Source of the DNA: Candidatus Accumulibacter similis
Lineage (GTDB): Bacteria > Pseudomonadota > Gammaproteobacteria > Burkholderiales > Rhodocyclaceae
Length of the DNA: 64,000 nucleotides
Assembly (NCBI GenBank): GCA_013347225.1
Contig: CP054595.1
Location: 2,042,415-2,106,414, forward strand
Reading direction: 5' to 3'
Part shown: piece after piece, positions 41,614 through 50,092 of the stretch
How positions within the stretch are numbered: the stretch's first letter is position 1
Layout of the letters: each line of letters opens with the position of its first letter
The notes under the pieces: model-generated
Database searches by the model: none
What the model was told of the DNA's origin: nothing
What the model saw: the letters and a program-made list of their open reading frames with translations, nothing else
Position numbers and translations under genes: made by a program

Positions 41614-42252
41614 ATGGGCGGCAGCGGAAGCGGGCGGGGATACCAAGGCGGCAAGGCCACGACAAACGACATGCGGACGCTTGATGTCCGGCGGCTGCAA
41701 CGCGATGGCCTGCTACAACCGGGTCGGGCCTTCGGCTGGCAATGGACAGGCAACGGCGAGGAGGTGGCGTCGATCCAGATCCGCACGGAAGTCGACCGTG
41801 TGATGCTCAGCTATCGCAGCCGGAACAACGGCGGCGAATGGCAACCGATGGAGTACCCCGTCTATCTGGAATGGACACCCTGCCATCTTGGCAGTCGGCG
41901 CGCGTGGTTCCGCTGCCCGGCAACCGGATGCGGGAGGCGCGTGGCGATTCTGTATGGCGGTTCGATCTTCGCCTGTCGGCACTGCTACCGTCTGGTCTAT
42001 GCGAGCCAGCGGGAAGCCGAGGACGATCGTGCGCGGCGGCGGGCGGAGAAGATCAGGCGGCGTCTGGGCTGGCCGGCGGGCATTGCCAACCGCGACGGCG
42101 GGAAACCCAAGGGGATGCACTGGCGCACGTTCGAGCGTCTGACTGCGGTCCACGATGCGTGCGCCGAGGCATCGCTGGCGGGGGTGGTGAAGTGGCTGCT
42201 GTCGATGAAGAGGCGGCAACGCCGTGTGTACGATGGCGGCGACGGCTGGTGA
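41614..42252 (+). CDS. MGGSGSGR-type conserved zinc-ribbon protein of mobile elements
   Basis: The protein has 212 aa. ATG 41614 is chosen because the family begins with MGGSGSGR and the basic/glycine start is conserved; upstream in-frame ATGs would add 29 unrelated residues. It has a W-Q-W-T-G-N-G-E-E beta region, then two zinc-ribbon pairs (F-R-C-P-A-T-G-C-G-R-R and F-A-C-R-H-C-Y-R-L) and a basic helical end (R-R-R-L-G-W, H-W-R-T-F-E-R-L). Known only as a hypothetical protein recurring in proteobacterial islands; probably nucleic-acid binding. It closes the small plus-strand module. Confidence 0.75.
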   Translation: MGGSGSGRGYQGGKATTNDMRTLDVRRLQRDGLLQPGRAFGWQWTGNGEEVASIQIRTEVDRVMLSYRSRNNGGEWQPMEYPVYLEWTPCHLGSRRAWFRCPATGCGRRVAILYGGSIFACRHCYRLVYASQREAEDDRARRRAEKIRRRLGWPAGIANRDGGKPKGMHWRTFERLTAVHDACAEASLAGVVKWLLSMKRRQRRVYDGGDGW

Positions 42253-42328
42253 TGAATCTGTTTCGCAAAACGGCCAAGGAACTGATTGGATCGTGGCCGC
42301 ACACCACGCCCAGCCCACATGGTCAAGC

Positions 42329-42838
42329 TCAGCCGCCCGCCCGTTGCCGAATGTTTCCAAGGTCGGGCGGGTTGGGCGCGATCATCTCAAGTACGTGACG
42401 CTCGATCACCCGCTGTGCGACTTCCAAGGCGCTCGTCAACAGTTCCTCGCTCCGGCACTCTCTGGCGCGCCATAGATCTGACGGCCTACCCTCCACGAGG
42501 CCACCCCTTATTGCCTCGAGATCGTCGTCATGCCAAAGCTTGAGCCGTGGCGAACTGGTATACAGGAGACTTTCAAAGGGAACCCAGTTCGCCCAGGGAC
42601 CATCTCGGGGATCACGGTGATCAAAGAGAACCAGCCTGCCTATCAACGGCTGCCCGGCTTCGAGGCAGGCGAGGTCGAGCAGCGAATTCGCTTGCCCGTA
42701 GAGTACTGCGTAACCTGAAGGATTTTTGCCGGTTGCAACAAGCAGGTCACGGTTGAAAATGGGTGCTATGCGATCCACCTCGTCTCGACGATTCGCGAGG
42801 AATTCGAGGATCTCATTGGCGTAGTCAGCTAGTGGCAT
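42329..42838 (-). CDS. Hypothetical protein at right end of island
   Basis: The protein has 169 aa, with GGAG upstream of ATG 42838. I do not recognise a family. It is soluble, acidic, with SGYAVLYGQANSLLDLACLE, L-V-L-F-D-H-R-D-P and a W-V-P-F-E-S-L-L block; the first could be part of a small alpha/beta enzyme or binding fold. It faces the preceding gene (convergent) and is the last gene before the island end. Confidence 0.6.
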   Translation of the reverse strand: MPLADYANEILEFLANRRDEVDRIAPIFNRDLLVATGKNPSGYAVLYGQANSLLDLACLEAGQPLIGRLVLFDHRDPRDGPWANWVPFESLLYTSSPRLKLWHDDDLEAIRGGLVEGRPSDLWRARECRSEELLTSALEVAQRVIERHVLEMIAPNPPDLGNIRQRAGG

Positions 42839-43003
42839 GCTCGCTCCGGTGTGTCATCCAAGTGCAGCGCCAACGCTTCGCGGGGCGGAGGCGCTGGGTC
42901 ATTGGTGGGCGGTACGGGTCGGCGGCGGAATGGAGGCCAACGACGGGCGGCAGACTGGTGACACTGAAATGACAGGGGAGCGACCAACCAATCAACGACA
43001 ACG

Positions 43004-43025
43004 TTGATAGTCGATTCGATAGTCG
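43004..43025 (+). repeat. Paired 10-bp repeats near right end (possible integrase arm sites)
   Basis: TTGATAGTCG at 43004-43013 and TCGATAGTCG at 43016-43025 match the pair at 13050-13071 in sequence, orientation and 12-bp spacing. They lie about 55 bp inside the right att repeat. Likely recombinase or directionality-factor sites (inferred). Confidence 0.5.
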
Positions 43026-43077
43026 TTCCCGGGGCTGAATGGAATTACGTTTAATAAACAATGTGTTGGTGGTTGTT

Positions 43078-43093
43078 TCTGGCGGAAGCGGTG
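43078..43093. repeat. Right attachment-site repeat within the tRNA-Ser 3' end
   Basis: TCTGGCGGAAGCGGTG, identical to the copy at 12913-12928. It covers the encoded CCA and the 3' strand of the acceptor stem of the tRNA gene, so integration leaves an intact tRNA. Confidence 0.88.
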
Positions 43094-43167
43094 AGATTCG
43101 AACTCACGAACGGTTGCCCGTTGCCGGTTTTCAAGACCGGTGCAATCGACCACTCTGCCACGCTTCC
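43080..43167 (-). tRNA. tRNA-Ser (anticodon UGA)
   Basis: Read on the minus strand, the 88-nt gene begins GGAAGCG and ends CGCTTCC-G-CCA, giving a complete 7-bp acceptor stem. The anticodon stem CCGGT/ACCGG encloses a loop with TGA (43133 to 43131), the T-loop reads GTTCGAATC, and there is a long variable arm as in class II tRNAs. CCA is encoded. Its 3' end is the integration target of the island to the left. Confidence 0.95.
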
Positions 43168-43432
43168 TGGCGGACGCTTCGGGGCACTGCCGGTCAGCCC
43201 TGGCAATGCTGGGGTTGCCGCCGTGCGTCACTGGCGAAGCGGATCATAGCACGCCGCAGCCTGGTGGCAGCCGCTGCGTCGGCAGCAGCAGTTCTCATCA
43301 GGGTCGTGCGTCGGAGCTGGCGGGGCACCGTCCGCCTTTCTGGCGCGGTGTTTTCGCATTAGGATCGGCACCTGCCCGCGGGCTGGGCGCGTGTCGCTTG
43401 CCCGCCGGGAGCGAGCGAAAGGAGTTCAAGCG

Positions 43433-43861
43433 ATGCCGTACTCAAGAGCCCTGGCCGCCATCGTGCTGGCCGTCGTCGTTGCCCCGTGGTCGCTGGCGCA
43501 GACCAGCCTGAAGCTGCCAAGCAGCGACGAGGATTTCCGCGAATTGATCGAGGAGCCGCGCGGCGGGCCATGCGAGCGCTGCGGTGTCGTGACGGCGATC
43601 CGCCAGCAGACGCGCGAAGGGCCACGGCAGCGCCCGCCGGCACCGGCAATCGCTCCCAGCCTGGTGACAGCGCCGATCGTCGGCACCGGCACCGTCGTCG
43701 AGGATGCGCGGCAGGCAAACGAGCCGTTGCTCAGCTACGTCGTCACGGTGCGCTACGAGGATGGCACCTACGCCTTCATCGAACAGCACGACGAGCCGAC
43801 GGTCCGCAGGGGCGACCGGGTGCGGGTCGTCGAAGGGCGCGTCGAGTTGCGCAGCGACTGA
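43433..43861 (+). CDS. Periplasmic/exported protein with SlyB-like C-terminal module
   Basis: The protein has 142 aa, with AAAGGAG well placed before ATG 43433. A signal peptide (about 1-22, ending near W-S-L-A-Q) is clear, with no lipobox. A C-x-x-C pair (P-C-E-R-C-G) lies near residue 50. The end (VRYEDGTYAFIEQHDEPTVR, then G-D-R-V-R-V-V-E-G) resembles the C-terminal beta module of SlyB-type glycine-zipper proteins, but the zipper itself is missing. Function unknown. Confidence 0.78.
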   Translation: MPYSRALAAIVLAVVVAPWSLAQTSLKLPSSDEDFRELIEEPRGGPCERCGVVTAIRQQTREGPRQRPPAPAIAPSLVTAPIVGTGTVVEDARQANEPLLSYVVTVRYEDGTYAFIEQHDEPTVRRGDRVRVVEGRVELRSD

Positions 43862-43896
43862 CTGGCTGCCGGCAGCGCTGGCGCGCCGAGCGACGA

Positions 43897-43924
43897 TCGC
43901 CGGTCGCCGGTCGCCGGTCGCCGG
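43897..43924. repeat. Four tandem copies of TCGCCGG
   Basis: Perfect 7-bp tandem repeat, four units, in the gap upstream of the GH13 gene. Probably slippage-prone low-complexity DNA; no function evident. Confidence 0.8.
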
Positions 43925-44053
43925 GCGGATTCCCGTGCCGCGGCTGCGGCTCGCCGCCAGCCGCGGCCGTCGCTTCAGAAAGCGCTTGACAGCGGTCCCC
44001 GCAAACGGCAATCATTCGCATCGGTCCTGCCCGACAGCGGAGGCGCGAAGAAC

Positions 44054-45964
44054 ATGCCGGCATCGCTTGCGCACATTCATCCCGGGACGCCGATGGGCGC
44101 CAACCTGATCGCCGACGGCGCGACTTTTCGCCTCTGGGCGCCGGGCGCGCTGGCCGTCTACGTGACCGGCGACTTCAACGACCGCCGCTGTGACGACGCG
44201 AGCCTGCTCAGTCGCGATGCGAATGGGCACTGGCGCGGCTTCATTCCCGGTGTGCGCGATCGCGACCGCTACCTCTACCACATTGTCGGCACGGGCAGCG
44301 AGGGTCCGAAGAGGGACCCCTTCGCACGCGAGCTGGAGGTGCCGTATCCCGGCGAGTGCGTCGTTCGCAGCAGCGATTTTCCGTGGCACGAGACGGGCTA
44401 CGTGACGCCGCGCTTCCACGATTTCGTCATCTACCAGCTGCACGTCGGCACCTTCCATGCGCCGCGCCTGCCGCGTCAGGGCGGCACCTTCCTCGATGTC
44501 GCGCGGCTTGTCCCCTACATCGCCGAACTCGGGGTGACGGCGATCCAGTTGCTGCCGATCCAGGAGTTCCAGACCCGCTTCAGCCAGGGCTACAACGGTA
44601 CCGACTACTTCTCGCCGGAGATGGATTTCGCCGTCGGCGATGCCGAACTGGCGCCCTATGTCGCCGCGCTCAACAGACTGCTCGACGCGCGGCAGCTGAG
44701 GCCCTATCAGGTGGCCGAGCTGCGCGGCGAGATGAACCAGTTGAAGGCGCTGATCGACCTCTGCCACGTGCATGGGTTGGCGGTGATCCTGGACGTGGTC
44801 TACAACCACGCCGGTGGCGACTTCGGCGACCAGAGCATGTACTTCCTCGATCGCCAGGCGGTCGCCGGCGGGCATCGCAACTCGCTCTACTTCAGCGATC
44901 GCGGACATGCGGGCGGGCTGGTGTTCGATTTCGGCAAGCCGGAGGTGCGCGATTTCCTGATCCAGAACGCCCGCTTCTTCCTCGAGGAGTACCGCGTCGA
45001 CGGGTTTCGCTACGACCAGGTCAGCGTCATCGACCACGACGGCGCGCCGCATGGCTGGAGCTTCTGCCAGGACCTGACGGCGACCCTCGACCACATCCGG
45101 CCGGGTGCCCTCAACCTTGCCGAATACTGGAACGTCAACCCGTGGATCGTCCGCGCGCGCCCGCAGGGCGCCGGATTCGACACCACCCTGACGGACGGGC
45201 TGCGCATCGCGCTGCGCGAGGTCATCGGCAAAGCCAGCCAGCCCGACGAGCGGCCGCTGCCGATGTCGCGCCTCGCGGCGAGCCTCTGGCCGGCGGGCTT
45301 CGACGCCTCGTGGCAGTTCGTCCAGGGGCCGGAGAACCACGACATCGTCTTCGCCGGCCGCGAGCTGCGCATCGCGCGCCTGGCGCAGCCGAACGATCCG
45401 CGATCGTGGTACGCGCGCAGCCGGACGCGCGTCGCCAACGGCATCAGTCTGACCGCGCCGGGAATCCCGATGCTGTTCATGGGGCAGGAGTTCCTCGAGG
45501 ACAAGCAGTGGTCGGATGATCTCGAATCGCAACCGCAATTGCTGCTGCACTGGGCCGGGCTCGCCGGCGGCGACCGGCAGATGCTCGATCACCTGCGCTG
45601 CATGCGCGAGCTGATCGCGCTGCGCTGGCGCTTTCCGGGCCTGCGCGGCGAGGGCCTGCGGGTGGTGCATGCCGACGACGGCGACCGTGTGCTCGCCTTC
45701 CATCGCTGGGTGGTCGGGCAGGGCGACGATGTCCTCGTCGTCGCGCACCTCGGCAACTTCAACCGCGTCGGCTACCGCATCGGCTTTCCGGGCGGCGGCC
45801 GCTGGCGTGAGGTCTTCAACAGCGACGTCTACGAAAACTGGGTCAATCCGGGCGTCGTCGGCAACGGCGGCGCGATCGATGCCGAGCCGTGGGGCCTGCA
45901 CGGCTTCGCCTTCTCGGCGTCCCTGCTGCTGCCGGCCAACAGCATTCTCGTCTTCGCCCGCTGA
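44054..45964 (+). CDS. GH13 alpha-glucan enzyme, branching-enzyme-like, with CBM48
   Basis: The protein has 636 aa, no signal peptide, and a GGAG site upstream. An N-terminal CBM48/E-set domain (about 15-115; F-R-L-W-A-P-G-A, V-Y-V-T-G-D-F-N) precedes a GH13 barrel. Catalytic residues visible are nucleophile Asp321 in VDGFRYDQV, acid/base Glu357 in NLAEYWN, and Asp430 in GPENHDIV. A region near 215-235 is an insert between barrel strands. It resembles 1,4-alpha-glucan branching enzymes and maltooligosyl-trehalose hydrolases; which reaction it performs is not decided by the sequence. It leads a six-gene same-strand cluster with a GMC oxidoreductase and cupins. Confidence 0.85.
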   Translation: MPASLAHIHPGTPMGANLIADGATFRLWAPGALAVYVTGDFNDRRCDDASLLSRDANGHWRGFIPGVRDRDRYLYHIVGTGSEGPKRDPFARELEVPYPGECVVRSSDFPWHETGYVTPRFHDFVIYQLHVGTFHAPRLPRQGGTFLDVARLVPYIAELGVTAIQLLPIQEFQTRFSQGYNGTDYFSPEMDFAVGDAELAPYVAALNRLLDARQLRPYQVAELRGEMNQLKALIDLCHVHGLAVILDVVYNHAGGDFGDQSMYFLDRQAVAGGHRNSLYFSDRGHAGGLVFDFGKPEVRDFLIQNARFFLEEYRVDGFRYDQVSVIDHDGAPHGWSFCQDLTATLDHIRPGALNLAEYWNVNPWIVRARPQGAGFDTTLTDGLRIALREVIGKASQPDERPLPMSRLAASLWPAGFDASWQFVQGPENHDIVFAGRELRIARLAQPNDPRSWYARSRTRVANGISLTAPGIPMLFMGQEFLEDKQWSDDLESQPQLLLHWAGLAGGDRQMLDHLRCMRELIALRWRFPGLRGEGLRVVHADDGDRVLAFHRWVVGQGDDVLVVAHLGNFNRVGYRIGFPGGGRWREVFNSDVYENWVNPGVVGNGGAIDAEPWGLHGFAFSASLLLPANSILVFAR

Positions 45965-46088
45965 ACGGGACTCGCCGTGGCGGCGGCGCCATCCTGCTGC
46001 CGCGGTGGTTTTTGATGGTGCAGCGTTGTGCTTCAACGCATCAACCCGCCAGCCGTCGGGCTGTCGGATCCGCTCTGAGGAGGGAGTC

Positions 46089-47129
46089 ATGGTGCCAGTT
46101 CTGGCGGTCGACAACGAGTATCTGTTCGGCCTCATCGGCAAGTTCCTGGCGCGCGACGATGCGCGGCCGCGCCACGACTACGGCCACCTCGGTGCCGACC
46201 CGCGCGCCGGGATCCTCGAGCCGTGGCGCTTTCCCTGGGTCGACGCCGTGTACGATGGCGACGATGCGGCGCAACCCTACAATGCGGTCACCTTCGTGCA
46301 CGCGGCGGTCGACCGCCAGCCCGGGCATGCGGTGCAGGTCGCCGGCAGCTTTGCCGACCTGCACACGCCGCTGCCGCTGCTGCCGCTGGCCGACACCCAC
46401 TACGCGACGCTGACGCTGCGGATCCGCAAGGGAGAGGTGCATCACTACCGCCTGCGCATCGACGGCGTCTGGCAGGTCGACCCGATCAACCCGCAGCGGA
46501 TGATGCTCGACAACGGCGTCGAGTGGTCGCGCTTCTTCACCTGGGGCGCGACGCGGCGGCTGGTTCTCGAGCGCTGGGAGTCGCGCCTGCTGCAGCGGCT
46601 GTGCAGCCACATCCTGCCGTTCCACACGGCCGACGGCGAAACCTTCTTCAAGCGCGTGCATGACGCGCAGGGCCCGGCGAATCGCGCGCCGCATGCCTAT
46701 CGCCTCGACGAGAGTGCCGGTGCGGTCAATTTCATCGACAAGCTGCTCGCCCGCGAGGAGGCCCATCACCTGGTCGATTACCAGATCTGCCTCGAGCTGA
46801 TCGACGGCCTGCTGCGCCAGCGCAATCCGGTGATCGAGCCCTGGAAGCTGCCGCGCGAGGTGTTTGCGGGACTCTACCGGGAGATGGCGACTGCCAGCGT
46901 AGCCGGCTGGAACTACGGCCGCTATGGCAATCCGCGTTACTTCCTGCAGTTGCTGTGCCGGCACACGCTGACCGGGGTGTTCTCGCATCCGCGTTACGGC
47001 GGCAATGCCATGACCCTGGGCTGGAAGTACCTCGAAGAGCGCTACCGTGATGCCAGCGGCGCGACGCTCTTCGACTGGGGCCGTGCAATCGAAGCGCCGC
47101 TCGGGCGCAATTCCGCCTACAGGGGGTGA
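46089..47129 (+). CDS. Fusion of CBM48-like domain with gluconate 2-dehydrogenase subunit 3-like domain
   Basis: The protein has 346 aa, with GAGGAGGG before ATG 46089. Residues about 55-155 look like an E-set/CBM48 glycan-binding domain (V-Q-V-A-G-S-F-A-D-L, Y-R-L-R-I-D-G-V-W-Q-V-D-P). Residues about 215-346 resemble the gluconate 2-dehydrogenase subunit 3 family: Y-Q-I-C-L-E-L-I-D-G near 230, FSHPRYGGNAMTLGWKYL near 300, and a P-L-G-R-N-S-A-Y-R-G end. The usual Tat signal of that subunit is absent. The stop is one base before the GMC gene start, so it is almost certainly the partner of that flavoprotein. I have not met this fusion as a named protein. Confidence 0.8.
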   Translation: MVPVLAVDNEYLFGLIGKFLARDDARPRHDYGHLGADPRAGILEPWRFPWVDAVYDGDDAAQPYNAVTFVHAAVDRQPGHAVQVAGSFADLHTPLPLLPLADTHYATLTLRIRKGEVHHYRLRIDGVWQVDPINPQRMMLDNGVEWSRFFTWGATRRLVLERWESRLLQRLCSHILPFHTADGETFFKRVHDAQGPANRAPHAYRLDESAGAVNFIDKLLAREEAHHLVDYQICLELIDGLLRQRNPVIEPWKLPREVFAGLYREMATASVAGWNYGRYGNPRYFLQLLCRHTLTGVFSHPRYGGNAMTLGWKYLEERYRDASGATLFDWGRAIEAPLGRNSAYRG

Positions 47130-47130
47130 G

Positions 47131-48939
47131 ATGGAGCGATTCGACGTAGTCATCATCGGCAGCGGCGCCGGCGGCGCACCGATCGCCGCCCGTCTCGCGC
47201 GCGCCGGACACTCGGTACTGGTGCTCGAGAAGGGGCCGTTGCTGCGCACGCAGGAAGAGCATCCGCTCGGCGTTTCGGACTTCAAGCGGGATGAGCTGTT
47301 CGCCACCGGCGCCGAGAAGCGGCTGACGCTGAGCGGCGTCGCCAACCGTTTCGACTCGTTCTACAGCAGCCACGTCGAGCCCGACCTCAATGACGAGCCG
47401 CACATCTACGAGGGGGCCGACGGCCTCGACCGCGCGACCATCGAAGGCTACACGGCACAGGTGGTCGGCGGCGGCACGCAGCTCTACGGCGCGGTGTCGC
47501 TGCGTTTCTCGGAACTCGATCTGCGTCTCGGCAGCTTCAACGCCGGTCGCAACGACCTCGTCGGTGACCCGAACGGCGATGTCCGCCGCGAGGCGCGCGA
47601 CTGGCCGATCGACTACGCGACGCTCGAACCCTACTACTGCGAGGCGGAGCGGTTGATCGGCATCAACGGTACGCGCGCCAACCAGGGCAAACCGTTCTCG
47701 GCCGACCACTACCAGACGCCGTATGCGCCGAACCCGATCAGCGCCTACGTCGCCACCGGCATGGACGCGCTCGGCCTGCCGCGCTACCGGACGCCGCTGG
47801 CGGTGATCACCGAGGATCACGCACCCTCCGGCCGCACCGTTCCCGCAGCTGCCGAAGCGGCGAAGACCGGCTACGTCAACCGTTACGGCGATCCGCTCGG
47901 CCTCAAGTCGAACACCTGGGTGGCGCTGCTGCGGCCACTCTCCGGCATGGCCAACTTCACGCTGCGGGCGAACTGTGTCGTCACCCACCTCGAGATGGCG
48001 GGCGACCGCATCGGCAAGGTGGTCTATCGCGATGTGGCCGGGCGGCCGGTCGAGGTGGCGGGCGGGCTGGTCATCGTCGCCTGTTCGGCGATCGAGTCGG
48101 TTCGCCTGCTGCTGCTCTCGGGCGAGCGCGATCCGGCGTTCGCCGCGCGACTCAACGGCAATGGCCTCCTCGGACGCTATTTCCTGACCCACTGTTTCGG
48201 CGGTGCCGAGGCGATCATGCCGGGTCGCTTCGACAAGAGCGTCTCGCTCGATTCCGACTGGGCGACCGATGCCTGCGCCAGCGAAGCCTTCATTCGCAGC
48301 CAGGGACTCTGGGCCGGCGGCGCCATCTACAACAACACCTCGGACCAGGCGCTGCCGATCTCGCTCGCGCGCACGCACGGCAGCCAGGACATGGACACCA
48401 TCTGGCAGACCTTCGTCGACGATACCGCGCTCACGGGCGACGCACTCAACGCCTTCTTCGACGCCAACTTCGGCACCCGTCTCTCGGTCAGCTTCATGGC
48501 CAACCAGGTGCCGCTGTTCGACAACCGGATCGAGCTGCACCCGAGCATCCGCGACAAGTGGGGGCGTCGCGTCGCCTACATCCGCAAGACCTGGCACAGC
48601 CACGACGTGCACCTGATGAACGTCTTCGCCGAGCAGTGCCGACGGATTCTCGCCTTCGGTGGCGATGGCGGCAAGGGGCAGTTCCCGGTCAGCGAATTCG
48701 GCGCCATCTACATGGCGGCCAACGCGCGGGCCCGCATCGCCAACCACATCCTCGGCGGCATGCGCTTCGGCAGCGACGCGGCGGATTCGGTCCTCGACCC
48801 GAACTGCCGGGCGTGGCAGTTCGACAACCTCTACGTCACCGACGGCGCGTTCATGCCGACTTCCGGCGGCGCCAACCCGACCCTCACCATCCAGGCCAAC
48901 GCCCTGCGGGTCGCCGACCAGTTGCTCGCCCGCCTCTGA
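47131..48939 (+). CDS. GMC-family FAD oxidoreductase
   Basis: The protein has 602 aa from ATG 47131, with AGGGGGTGAG immediately upstream. FAD-binding GSGAGGAPIAARLARAGHSV (residues 11-30) is followed by the E-K-G-P-L-L adenine-binding turn. A second GMC signature lies around GGGTQLYGAVSLRFSE, and the C-terminal domain ends in FMPTSGGANPTLTIQANALR, as in gluconate/sorbitol and choline dehydrogenases. There is no signal peptide, so it acts in the cytoplasm. It oxidises an alcohol, probably a sugar; the carbohydrate-binding partner upstream and the GH13 enzyme suggest a glucan or glucan-derived substrate (inference). Confidence 0.9.
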   Translation: MERFDVVIIGSGAGGAPIAARLARAGHSVLVLEKGPLLRTQEEHPLGVSDFKRDELFATGAEKRLTLSGVANRFDSFYSSHVEPDLNDEPHIYEGADGLDRATIEGYTAQVVGGGTQLYGAVSLRFSELDLRLGSFNAGRNDLVGDPNGDVRREARDWPIDYATLEPYYCEAERLIGINGTRANQGKPFSADHYQTPYAPNPISAYVATGMDALGLPRYRTPLAVITEDHAPSGRTVPAAAEAAKTGYVNRYGDPLGLKSNTWVALLRPLSGMANFTLRANCVVTHLEMAGDRIGKVVYRDVAGRPVEVAGGLVIVACSAIESVRLLLLSGERDPAFAARLNGNGLLGRYFLTHCFGGAEAIMPGRFDKSVSLDSDWATDACASEAFIRSQGLWAGGAIYNNTSDQALPISLARTHGSQDMDTIWQTFVDDTALTGDALNAFFDANFGTRLSVSFMANQVPLFDNRIELHPSIRDKWGRRVAYIRKTWHSHDVHLMNVFAEQCRRILAFGGDGGKGQFPVSEFGAIYMAANARARIANHILGGMRFGSDAADSVLDPNCRAWQFDNLYVTDGAFMPTSGGANPTLTIQANALRVADQLLARL

Positions 48940-48949
48940 GGAACGACCC

Positions 48950-50083
48950 ATGGACAGCCGCTTCAACGACATCCTCGACCTGCCGGAAAACAACATCTTC
49001 CGCGTCGTCTTCTATCCCGATCGCATCTACCACGCGCAGCACCTCGAGGCGACGCGCAGTCCGCGCTACCGCTACAACGTCATGGAGGTGCGCACGCAGG
49101 CCGACATCACCGTCATGAAGGGTGAGGTCTACCGCGACGAACTGCTGCTCGGCAACTTCCTGCGCATCGAGTACCGGGCGCATCGCCTGACCGAACTGGC
49201 GCGCGAACAGGGTCGCCTGCCGGCCGGCGAGATCCTCGCCTTCGTCCGGTTGCTGCCGGACGGCGCCGCCGCCGCCGAAGCGACGCTGCGCCTGCATCAT
49301 TCGCGACCGGTCGACGCCTACGTCGTCGAACTGTGGAGCACGCTCGAAGGCCCCGACGCCAGCCCGCACGATTTCACCGTTCTCGACCTGATGGGCTGGC
49401 AGCGCGAGATCACCCGCATTCCCGAGTTCGCCGCCGCGCTCGCCGACATCCGCGCCATCCGCCGGGTCGAGATCGCCTGTCGCGAGAACGATCGCGACCT
49501 GCCGTTCGGCTACCGCATCGGCAACCCGCAGTGGGACAACAACTACATGCGCAGCCACCAGGTTGCCAACACCACTGAGCCGAGTTCACCGGCGAACACC
49601 GTCGCCACCTTCAACTACCTGATCAACTTCCAGCGCGGCTGGTACCTGCGCAGCGCCGACGTCACTCCGGTCCGCTATCGCAACCCGTTGATGGAGGACG
49701 GCGATCCCGATCGTCACGACGACAACGTGATCGAGATGCGCTGGCTGCTGCAGCGCGAACTGGGCTCGAACCTGGTCTTCTTCCACGAGGTCCTGATCCC
49801 GCCGGGCAAGGTCGAAGGCACTCACCGCCACATTGGCAGCGAGGAGCTGTACTACATCGTCGAGGGCGAAGGCATCGCCTACATGGGCGAGAACGACGAT
49901 CCGTCGCTGGCGTCGTATCCGGTCGTCGAGCGCTCGATCTTCGGCATCGGCGCCAAGCGCTGCCGCGAGCTGCCGGTTTCGCCCGGGCACGTCATCTACA
50001 CCAAGAGCGGCGGCATCCACGGCATCCGCAATCCGGGCACGAAGCCGCTGCGCTTTGTTGCCTTCCTCTACCACAGTGCGTGA
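48950..50083 (+). CDS. Cupin-domain protein with long N-terminal region
   Basis: The protein has 377 aa, starting 10 bp after the GMC stop. Residues about 1-200 are an unrecognised mostly beta domain. A cupin follows (about 265-375): VEGTHRHIGSEELYYIVEGE provides two His and a Glu for metal binding, and GGIHGIRNPG the later His. Cupins include oxygenases, isomerases and binding proteins. Its partial resemblance to the next gene product in layout (N-terminal beta domain, C-terminal cupin) suggests an ancient duplication. Role unknown, probably on the product of the GMC enzyme. Confidence 0.82.
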   Translation: MDSRFNDILDLPENNIFRVVFYPDRIYHAQHLEATRSPRYRYNVMEVRTQADITVMKGEVYRDELLLGNFLRIEYRAHRLTELAREQGRLPAGEILAFVRLLPDGAAAAEATLRLHHSRPVDAYVVELWSTLEGPDASPHDFTVLDLMGWQREITRIPEFAAALADIRAIRRVEIACRENDRDLPFGYRIGNPQWDNNYMRSHQVANTTEPSSPANTVATFNYLINFQRGWYLRSADVTPVRYRNPLMEDGDPDRHDDNVIEMRWLLQRELGSNLVFFHEVLIPPGKVEGTHRHIGSEELYYIVEGEGIAYMGENDDPSLASYPVVERSIFGIGAKRCRELPVSPGHVIYTKSGGIHGIRNPGTKPLRFVAFLYHSA

Positions 50084-50092
50084 GGACGGCCC

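Larger units (their letters stand above)
12913..43093. mobile_element. tRNA-Ser-integrated genomic island with P4-type integrase and a defence operon
   Basis: A 16-bp sequence (TCTGGCGGAAGCGGTG) occurs at 12913-12928 and again at 43078-43093, where it is the 3' end of a tRNA-Ser gene. A tyrosine integrase of the P4 type starts 153 bp inside the left copy. Between the copies lie typical island genes: AlpA regulator, primase-helicase, small accessory genes and a large defence operon. Base composition inside is visibly lower in GC than the flanks. About 30.2 kb. No conjugation or phage structural genes are seen, so transfer would depend on a helper. The boundaries are well supported; whether it still excises is unknown. 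Confidence 0.9.

Noticed and set aside
12913..43093. Prophage or conjugative element
   Set aside because: No capsid, tail, terminase large subunit, relaxase or type IV secretion genes are visible; the element fits a P4-like satellite island.
43897..43924. Tandem TCGCCGG units as a binding-site array
   Set aside because: Only four perfect units of very GC-rich sequence in a GC-rich genome; slippage is a sufficient explanation.
46732..48996. Long open frame on the minus strand opposite the GMC oxidoreductase gene
   Set aside because: Low-complexity translation without motifs; the plus-strand GMC gene explains the region fully.
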